64,000 nucleotides of DNA from Heterohyrax brucei (Eukaryota; Chordata; Mammalia; Hyracoidea; Procaviidae): NCBI GenBank assembly GCA_028571685.1, contig CM053144.1:96998171-97062170 (forward strand). The letters are read 5' to 3'. Below the pieces are notes generated by a model. It saw only the letters and a list, made by a program, of their open reading frames with translations. It made no database searches and was not told where the DNA came from. The translations under genes and the position numbers were made by a program. This document shows, one piece after another, positions 56,757-64,000 of the stretch (positions are counted from its first letter, which is position 1; every line of letters begins with the position of its first letter).

Positions 56757-57240
56757 AAAAACTAGTCAACTTCCAGCGGATTCTAATTCATGGTGACTTC
56801 GTGTGTCAGAGTAGAACCATTTTCCATAGCATTTTCAATGGCTGCTTTTTTTTTAAATTTTTTTATTTAATATAACTGAGTGCAAATGTACATTCCCATA
56901 TAAATTTACATACCCACCTATATGCAGCTTCCACTGCTCTCCCTGCCCGGTGACAGCACACTATTCCTCTCTGCTCCATACATGTCTCATTCTCCCAACA
57001 GTCTCTTTTTTCCCTCCTCTCCACCCACTCTCTTTCCGCCAGCCAGAGGTCAGCAGGATGACATCCTATAGATGTATAGAACCATAAAGTGCATCCAATA
57101 TATGGTCACTGTATTGTCAATGGCTGCTTTTTTGGAGCAGATTACCAGGCCTTTCTTCCAAGATGCCTTTCAGTGGACTGGAACCTCCAACCTTTTGGTT
57201 AGCAACAAAGTACTTAACCATTTGTGCCACCCAGACACTC
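56757..57240 (-). mobile_element. AfroSINE, long form, split by an L1 3' end
   Basis: Left part 56757-56851 ('cagagtagaaccattttcca', 'tagcattttcaatggctg') and right part 57117-57240 ('ggagcagattaccaggc', 'cagtggactggaacctccaa', 'ttggttagcaacaaagtact', 'ccatttgtgccacccaga') form one reversed SINE. The 17-bp site tcaatggctgctttttt is duplicated at 56835-56851 and 57117-57133. Confidence 0.93.
56852..57116 (-). mobile_element. L1 3' end nested in the SINE
   Basis: Reversed L1 3' UTR: 'ttttatttaatataactgag', 'cctatatgcagcttccactg', 'gaggtcagcaggatgacatc', 'aaccataaagtgcatcc'. It is a 265-bp severely 5'-truncated insertion bounded by the exact 17-bp duplication. Confidence 0.93.
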
Positions 57241-57249
57241 CACATAAAC

Positions 57250-57365
57250 CACTCAAACCTTTATTCAAATAACAAAAGTGCCATGCCAGGCACCATGCTG
57301 GGCATACAGAACTGAATAATGAGAGAGCTGGTCCTGGCCTCTGCCTGCACTGAGCCAGTAATTCA
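57250..57365 (-). mobile_element. L2 LINE 3' end
   Basis: 'tgccatgccaggcaccatgc', 'gggcatacagaactgaa', 'ctggtcctggcctctgcctg' follow the reversed L2 terminus. Confidence 0.6.
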
Positions 57366-57767
57366 GTGATATCATCTCCCCCCTTCTACTAGCCTTAGGT
57401 TTCATACTACACTGAGTTTCCAAAACCTGTCATCAAAACACAAGCTGATATTAAATTTATTGTTAAGAAATTAAAGACAGTGTTACTATAGGCAAAGTAA
57501 CTGAAGTTCATGTAAAATCTTCTAATTTGGGATGAAAGATTCAGATATTAGTGAAGAGGAGCAGGATGAGGTGAGGGGACAGGGAAAATGATGCCTTGCC
57601 AAAGGAAAATTACAACATACACATGCAAACACTGATTTATCGGAACTAAGCCAAGAGTTACTTCCTTCTTCCCCTAAAATGTATCCGCAGGTGTTCTAAC
57701 TCAAGGACTATGGTTCTGAACCTGGTATTTTCTCTGTGCATCAGTTAACACAAGTCACTATTTGGCT
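57366..57767. other. Unassigned
   Basis: No gene or repeat recognised. Confidence 0.4.
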
Positions 57768-57940
57768 GTTCTTGGAGACCCTGGTGGTGTAGTGGTTAAG
57801 TGCTATACTTGCTAACCAAAAAGTTTGTAGTTCAAATCCACCAGGAGCTCCTTGGAAACTCTATGGGGCAGTTCTGCTCTGTCCTATACAGTCTCTAGGA
57901 GTCAGAACAGCCTTGATGGCAGTGAAAAGGCTTTGTTTCG
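57768..57940 (+). mobile_element. AfroSINE
   Basis: One of the best preserved sense copies: 'gaccctggtggtgtagtggt', 'taagtgctatacttgctaac', 'gtagttcaaatccaccagga', 'gctccttggaaactctatgg', 'gttctgctctgtcctata', 'gagtcagaacagccttgatg'. The A box and B box are both readable. A (GT)n/T-run tail follows to about 57975. Confidence 0.95.
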
Positions 57941-59269
57941 TGTGTGTGTGTGTTTTTTTTTTTTTTCTTTTTTTGGTATTCTGCGTTTCTCAGCTCTATT
58001 ACCCAATCCTCTGAAATCACTTTTCCTCAAAACGTCAGCTACAATGTTAAAAAAAATTGCAAAATTCCTGTCACTCCTTTTAATTGCAGGGAAAAAGTCT
58101 TTGCTGTTCCTCATTATTAACAGTTTCTTTTCCTGATTCCTTAGGGAAACCTGCTAATAAAATGCCTGAAAATATTTAACATGAGGAAAGCCTTTTTCTT
58201 TTGTAGCTACTGAAGGACCTCTTAGCAAAGAAAATAAAGTGGATGACTAAGTGTAAAACATTTATTGAAGTGCTTTCCAACTATTTTTTAAAGGATTTGG
58301 CTACAGAGAACGATTGGTATGTCAAGAATTTCATTTCAAGCCACAGTTCTGTTATTAGAACAAGCTTCAACTGTCTACCCATTCGTTTTGTTCAGAAGAT
58401 GTAATGCAAGATAAATGAGAAAGAGAACTTAGAACGTTGTTATCTGCCATGCAGGTACTTCTATTGTAAGGACAGATAATAACAGTTCTAATATTTTTTT
58501 TCATTTCCTTCAGTGTCAAAACTCCCTTTCAACCAGACTTGACGCCTTTTCCAGTGCAGTCATGTGGCCGCTGCTGCTGCAGCTGCCCAAGAAACCTGAA
58601 CAAATAATCAGGCAGCTTCCTCTTGGGAGGCGTCAGGACACTCTTATCTTTAAACTCAGTCTCCTGTCTGTCTTGCAAGGAGCAACTGAAGTGTATATTA
58701 GAGTTCCAGATACCTCAGAAATCAACATTACTTAAAATACAGCCATCTGACACTGTCACCAACTCCCTAGGTAGGTGCTTAATTTAAAGAGGGAAAGAAA
58801 AGGAGCTTATAGTAGCCACCACATTCTTGCATATTCAGCAACACACTGCTCTCCCCTGATGGACTGAGTGTTCAGGGCTTAATTCCATAGGACACTCTTT
58901 CAGTCCAATGAGATGAAAGGCACTTTGGTGTTCAGATTGGTATATTGCAGCCACATAAATGTATTCTATTGGTAAGGGATTTCTTGCTCTCATTTCATAA
59001 TTGATTAAGCATCATTTTAAAATGTTCTCTATCACTTGAAATGCAGAATTTCAATGAAAGAGGAGACAGGTTACAGTGGCCACAGGATACGATAAAATGT
59101 GTCACTACTTGAAGGTGAGAAGACTAGATGGTAGTTATAACTTTGCATAGGTCTCTCCAGTTTCTCAGCTACAAAGCAGGGCTAACCACTACCTCCCCAG
59201 AGTATTCTAAAACCCCAAGCAGTGGATTTAGGGAAGTGCATTCTGAAAGCATAGACTATTCTACAAGTC
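57941..59269. other. Unassigned region
   Basis: No gene or named repeat. A locally GC-rich patch with a (GCT)-type run is at about 58560-58590 ('gccgctgctgctgcagctgc'). The open frames here are short. Confidence 0.4.
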
Positions 59270-59458
59270 ATTGGGCTGCAAACTTCGGCATGCCTCACAA
59301 TTATTTGGAGGATATGCTGAAACACAGATTGCTGAGCTCCATTCCCAGGGCTTGTGATTCAGTGAGGATAGGTTAAGACCACAAAACTGGGATTTCTAAT
59401 CAATTCCAAGGTAGTACTGATGTTACCAGTCTGGATAACATGCTTTGAGAGCAACTGA
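59270..59458 (-). mobile_element. MER5A-like hAT DNA transposon
   Basis: Reversed MER5A order: 'ttatttggaggatatgctga', 'aacacagattgctgagctcc', 'cccagggcttgtgattcagt', 'gggatttctaatcaattcca', 'aggtagtactgatg', 'tttgagagcaactg'. This non-autonomous element has no coding capacity. Confidence 0.75.
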
Positions 59459-60366
59459 TAGAAATCAATTGCTTTTAAACTATACTCAGCAAAGCTCTGA
59501 GAACCCCAAATTCCGAGGAGTTTCAGAAGTCAGAACTTGGAGGCTCCTAGTTCCGAGCTTTTTTCTCACCCATATCCCCCACCCATTTCTGCTTCACAGA
59601 GAGTCAATAGGCATGCTTTACTTTTATATCTTTGTAAATCACCAGGGTCTGGGTAATATGATTTTAAGTTGTCAGTTTCACATAGTATTTATCAAATAGA
59701 AAAGCACCAAGCTTCATGTTTATAAAAGTGAAGTAGTTTATACACTATCTGAATAATTTGATCAGATAGAAAACCTAAACCAAGAAATTATATGTTCAAG
59801 ATCTGGAAACCTTGTTGTCCTCAACACTTAAAACAAAACTTTAAAAATCTCATATTTTACTATGTATATAGAACTGTTGAGATATTCATAGGTTGTCTCT
59901 AGAAGAATCAACAAGGAGAAAACACTCTCAATCTGGACATATTACTAATATTGTAACATAAATCTAGGTGCCATTTTTTTTTTTTTTGAATACTTGATCC
60001 TTTCTGTTTTATAGGAATATTGAGAAAATAAAATGACTTTGGGTTATTATGGAGGTGATATCTTAGAAAGCCACTATATAAATCAATTCTTATTTGTCAA
60101 ATATAGTTCATGGAAAAAAGAAGATTAAACATCAAATACCTCCACGTACTCCTACCAGCAACCAAATATGTAAGCAATACTCATTAAGGCTTGAAAAAGT
60201 ACTGTGGGACTTTCTTAGAAGATATTTAATTTGTAATTTTAACTTTTTAACAAGATGATTTCTTTTTATTGAATATCCACAGAGGGCTAGGTACTTTATT
60301 TGCATTAATTCATTTTTGGTGTGGTAATTCTTTTTTTCTTTTTCTTTTTTTTATATTTTATATATG

Positions 60367-60405
<39 letters not shown>

Positions 60406-60463
60406 CTACATATATGTAGATATATATCTTTACCATTCCTGAATATTTCCACCACCCTTCGTT
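59459..60463. other. Unassigned AT-rich, with a CA repeat
   Basis: No gene. It includes T-runs near 59976-59988 and the (CA)n listed separately. Confidence 0.4.
60369..60402. repeat. (CA)17 microsatellite
   Basis: A perfect dinucleotide run flanked by AT-rich 'atatatg' and 'tatctacatatatg' sequence. Confidence 0.97.
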
Positions 60464-60632
60464 GAAGCTCTGGTGACATCCTAGTTAAGTGTTTGGTTAC
60501 TAATTAAGAGGTCAGCTTTTTGAAATCCACCAGATGTTCCTGGGAAACCCCATGGGGCTTTTCTACTCTGTCCTCTAGATTTGCTAAGAGTCAGAACTGA
60601 TTCAATGGTAACGGGTTTGGGTTTGGTTTACC
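60464..60632 (+). mobile_element. AfroSINE
   Basis: Sense SINE: 'gaagctctggtgacatccta', 'gttaagtgtttggttactaa', 'gaggtcagctttttgaaatc', 'tcctgggaaaccccatgggg', 'ctactctgtcctctag', 'agtcagaactgattcaatgg', T/G-rich tail. Confidence 0.93.
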
Positions 60633-60639
60633 AGAAGTT

Positions 60640-62118
60640 CAGTGTTCCCTAAGTACTGGATTAATAACAGAAATTAAAAGTGGAGGGCTCCATCCTAGGA
60701 AACTCAAAAAAGAACAAATGAAATTAAAAGTAAGTCAAAGAAAAGAAATAATAAATATTGGAACAGGAATCAATGAAATTGAAAACAGGATATTAACAGA
60801 GAAACCAATGAAACTAAAATTGGTTCTTTGACAAGATCAGTAAAATTGATAAACTTCTAGCGAGTTTTAGCAAGACAGAAGGGGAGAAGACAAAAATTGT
60901 TAATATTAGAAACAAAAAAGAGAACTTTACAGCTCATCCTGCGGACACTAAAATGATAGTACAGAAATGCTATGACTATCTCTATGCCCACCAATTTGAT
61001 AATTTACGTGAAATGGATCAATTCTTTGGCAGAAAAAAAAAAAAGATGCATACAAGGAGAAACAGATAACCTGGATCAACCTATACCTACTAAAGAAATA
61101 GAATCAACATTAACAACATTCCAAAATAGAAAGCACCAAGCCCAGATGGCTTCACTGATGAATGCCACCAAACATTTAAAGATGAATTAGCATCGAACCT
61201 TCTCAAACTCTTCCAAAAAATTTAAAAAGTATGAAACACTTTCCAACTCATTCTAGAAGGCCAAAATTACTATCAAATCAGATAAAGACATTACAATGAA
61301 AGAAAATTACAGATCAGTACTTCTCATAGATACAAAAACATCAAAATACTAGTGAGTAGAATTCAATGATGAGTTGAAATAATTTTACACTACAACAAAG
61401 TGGAATTGATTTCAGGTATGAAAAGCTGCCTTAACACTCACAAATCAGTTAATGTAATTCAGCATACTAGCAGGCTAAAGAAGAAACATTATATGAACAT
61501 ATTGATAATGCAGAAAAAGTATGTGACAAAATCCAGTACCCATTCATGACAAAAACTTCAGCACACCGAATAGAAGAAAACTACCTCTAAGACAATACTT
61601 AACGATAAGAAACTTGAAGCCTTTTCCCTCAGGAAGGGAACAAGATAATGATGGTTCCTCTCTCCACTCCTATTCAGTGCTGCCCTGGAAGTCCTAAATG
61701 ATGCGACTAAACAATGGGAAGGAAAAAGTATACAGATTAAGAAGGAAGAAATGAAGCTGCCTTTTTTCATTGTGAAAAATTTAACAAATTTCTCACTCTA
61801 AAATCTATACATATACTGTTTTGTGCTATTTCTTACAGTTCTCATAATTTGACAGCACACTCCTTGTTTCTACCTCACATTTTTTGAGTTCATTCAACTG
61901 TCTTTGTTTACAGATGATGTGATTATTTATGCAGAAAATCCAAAGAATCAACAAAAATTTCCTAGAAATAAAAATGATTATAAAAAGATAACAGGATAAA
62001 GGATTACTAGTCAAAAAAAAAAAAAACATTTGATTTCCTTATCTACCAACGATAAACAATTGATGTTTGAGATTAAACACACAACACTGTTTATATTTAC
62101 ATAAACAAACAAAATACT
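60640..62118 (+). mobile_element. Old L1 (L1M-like) ORF2 remnant
   Basis: Broken plus-strand ORF2 between the endonuclease and the RT palm: 'ISKIDKLLASF'-type text near 60835, 'LREMDQFFGRK'-type near 61005, 'KHQAQMASLMNATKHLK' (61130-61180), 'NAEKVCDKIQYPFM'-type near 61508 and the catalytic 'FTDDVIIYAENPK'-like box at about 61906-61945. A non-L1 insert of about 130 bp seems to lie at about 61767-61898. There are many stops. Confidence 0.8.
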
Positions 62119-62640
62119 GGCAGAAGCAGATGGTGGAGTAGACAGAGGCTTCCCTTGACCACTCCAACAGCAATAACCAAAAAGAAAAATGAATCCAGCA
62201 TACATGCCACCCAAGCAATACTGAACATCAAACAGAAAGCTGCAAAGTCGCATTAAACAAAGTAGCTCCAGAAGCACCTAGGATTCCTGAGACCTGACCC
62301 CCTGGGAAACGGCTGCAGGCAGCGCGGGGAGCAGAGCAGTGCTGGCTGCAGGGCGTCCCCTGAGCAGGAGAAACTAGCCGAGGATCCACTGAGGCCTCCA
62401 GCACCGGTGAAAAACAGCACCTGCTGGTCAAAAGCTGTCTTTATGTGTAACTTCCTACTGCATACGTATCTAAATCTTTCCGTCGGTATAACCCTGTCTC
62501 CCTTCCCCCAGCGCTTCCCACTCCCTTCTCTGCAGTGTGCCCGGCTCTGGAGTCTGTCCCTGTTAACCGAGCTACAGGGAGGACTCCTTAAGCCGGTCAG
62601 AGGATTCTACCAGACTTGGAGAGGGAAAAATTTAACAAAT
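62119..62640 (+). mobile_element. GC-rich L1 5' UTR-like block
   Basis: Begins 'ggcagaagcagatggtggag', a start typical of L1 5' ends, followed by GC-rich, CpG-bearing sequence and a C/T-rich part. No ORF1 follows. It ends at a 16-bp word (62625-62640) that also occurs at 61774-61789. The assignment rests on the start motif and composition only. Confidence 0.4.
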
Positions 62641-62670
62641 GTGAGCCAGCCAAGTGCCATCGAGTCGAAG
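62641..62670 (-). mobile_element. AfroSINE terminal scrap
   Basis: 'ccaagtgccatcgagtcga' is the reversed SINE 3' terminal block. Nothing else of the element remains. Confidence 0.65.
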
Positions 62671-62702
62671 GCAGAGAAAAAGCCACCCTTTGCAGAGCTG
62701 GA

Positions 62703-63097
62703 CAATACATAAGGAAGAAAAATTTATGCCTTTGAACTATAGTGTTGGAGAGGAATATTGAATGTACCATGGACTGCCAAAAGAACAAACAGATCTGTTC
62801 TGGAATCCTAACCAAGTGCTCCTGGAAAGCAAAGATGGCAAGACTGTGTCTTACATTCTTTGGGCATGCTGTTAGGCGGGATCAGTCCCTGGCATCAGTC
62901 CCTGGTATTATGCTTGGCAAATAGGTAGAAAAAAGGGAAGACCCTCAAGGCGATAGATCGACGCAATGGCTGCAACCATGGGCTTAAAGCACAGCAATGA
63001 CTGTGGTCGCAGTGCAGGAGCACGCGGTGTTTCATTCTGTTGTTCACAGGGTCACTACAAGTCAGAACCAACTCAAGGGCACCTAACAGCAACTACG
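62703..63097 (+). mobile_element. RTE LINE 3' end
   Basis: Sense RTE: 'tgcctttgaactatagtgtt', 'atgtaccatggactgccaaa', 'gcaaagatggcaagactgtg', 'ggaagaccctcaaggcgat', 'caagtcagaaccaactcaag', 'ggcacctaacagcaac'. A 14-bp word around 'atcagtccctggc' is tandemly repeated at 62881-62907. Confidence 0.93.
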
Positions 63098-63681
63098 TAC
63101 AGTTCTTCTGGAAACCTAAGACTGCTCCAAAAAATAGTCTATTTAAAAAAATGGAGGGGAATGCAACTAGATTATAGTTTCTAATACTACTTCCTTTAGA
63201 AAGAAACCAAATCCCCTTACAAAAATGGCACTTTCCACACAGTGGATTGAAAATGTACAAGATGAGCCTGAGGCATCTTGTTTTGCCAGAAAGCAAGCAA
63301 GCTATCAAAGGATTAGTCGATCATGATACACACACAGGAGCAACTTGCAAGGGACCCCAAGGTAAGGCTGGTGAAATCTGGACAGCAGAAAGAATATCTT
63401 CAACTGACTAAAAAACAATAAATACAAAAATGTGTATTTATGATATAAAATAAACCTCATCGGCTAACATTGTTGGTTACTGAAGGCACCAACTCTGAAA
63501 CTGAAAAGCAAATACAATGAGCAACATTTAACTTTAATTTTTGAGTGACTATATGTCAGAGTAACCAAAACACATGGGAAAATTTGTTCTTTGTAGAAAA
63601 TATTTAACTTAAATGCAAAAGAATTTCTAGGAATTAAGGGTAAGAGGGGGGTTGACAATCTGCCCTTCTTCACTTAACTCC
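63098..63681. other. Unassigned
   Basis: No gene or repeat recognised. Confidence 0.4.
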
Positions 63682-63830
63682 AAACTAACCCCCTCGCTAT
63701 CCAGTTGATTCTGACTCACATAGACCCCATAGGACAAGTAGAAGTGCCCAACAGAGTTTCCAAGGAGTGGCTGGTAAATTTGAACTGCTGATCTTTTGAT
63801 TAGCCGCAGCCTCTTAACCATTAGCTCTTC
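63682..63830 (-). mobile_element. AfroSINE
   Basis: Reversed SINE: 'tatccagttgattctgactc', 'aagtagaagtgcccaacag', 'agtttccaaggagtggctgg', 'taaatttgaactgctgatct', 'cctcttaaccattagct'. Confidence 0.92.
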
Positions 63831-64000
63831 CTTCACTAAAGATGTTACAAAACAAACAGAGTCAAAAGAACTGACAAAAGGTGGACAGATGTGCACATCA
63901 TAAAATAAATATCCTGAGGTCAATTACTTGCATGTATTTGTATATTTTAAATTCATATAATTAAATGAAAGTTATTATTTTTCAGAAGTAAATACTTTTA

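Noticed and set aside
57768..57850. Possible tRNA gene (A and B boxes)
   Set aside because: The boxes belong to the tRNA-derived head of an AfroSINE. No acceptor stem or full cloverleaf can be drawn.
1..64000. Host protein-coding genes, CRISPR arrays, prokaryotic operons
   Set aside because: No exon series, conserved domain or regularly spaced repeat array was seen. The sequence is a mammalian repeat-rich intergenic or intronic region.

Overview
This window looks like non-coding, repeat-packed DNA from an afrotherian mammal, most likely a paenungulate such as an elephant. The main evidence is dozens of copies of a tRNA-derived SINE whose 3' end reads like 'gtcggaatcgactcgacggc' and matches the 3' end of an RTE (BovB-like) LINE. 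As I know them, that SINE/LINE pair marks Afrotheria (AfroSINE and the afrotherian RTE). The repeat names come from recognition of the sequence, not from a database search. I found no host protein-coding gene, rRNA, functional tRNA gene or CRISPR array.

Layout: 1-6400 has an L1 remnant, small SINE/RTE/MIR/L2 pieces and unassigned sequence. 6397-10290 is a rearranged block of RTE fragments, including an RTE holding a SINE that holds another RTE. 10300-25150 is mostly unassigned sequence with SINEs, MIR, L2, two L1 3' ends, a 1.6-kb RTE (17862-19497) and a polypurine minisatellite (12810-13157). 25149-39647 is a three-layer nest: an ERV-L/MaLR-like solo LTR is split by a near full-length L1 (25183-39205), whose ORF1 is split by an ERV-L provirus (26918-33702). 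39650-44100 has RTE 3' ends, a HAL1 remnant and a mariner-like inverted repeat. 44193-52312 is a near full-length RTE split by an L1, which holds a SINE that holds another LTR. 52440-64000 has more L1, RTE, SINE, L2, MER5A-like and unassigned sequence.

The ERV-L provirus is the richest object. It has two LTRs flanked by the 5-bp duplication GGCAC, a primer-binding site matching tRNA-Leu(UAA), gag, protease, reverse transcriptase, RNase H, a DD35E integrase and a dUTPase domain, a polypurine tract, and no env. Its LTRs differ at about 18 of 576 aligned bases by my hand count (about 3%), which is young for this class. It is disabled by at least seven stops or frameshifts and a changed protease active site.

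The parts form a layered history rather than a gene system: L1 machinery made the L1 copies, RTE machinery probably moved the SINEs through the shared 3' tail, and LTR elements inserted on top. Insertion order can be read from the nesting and target-site duplications.
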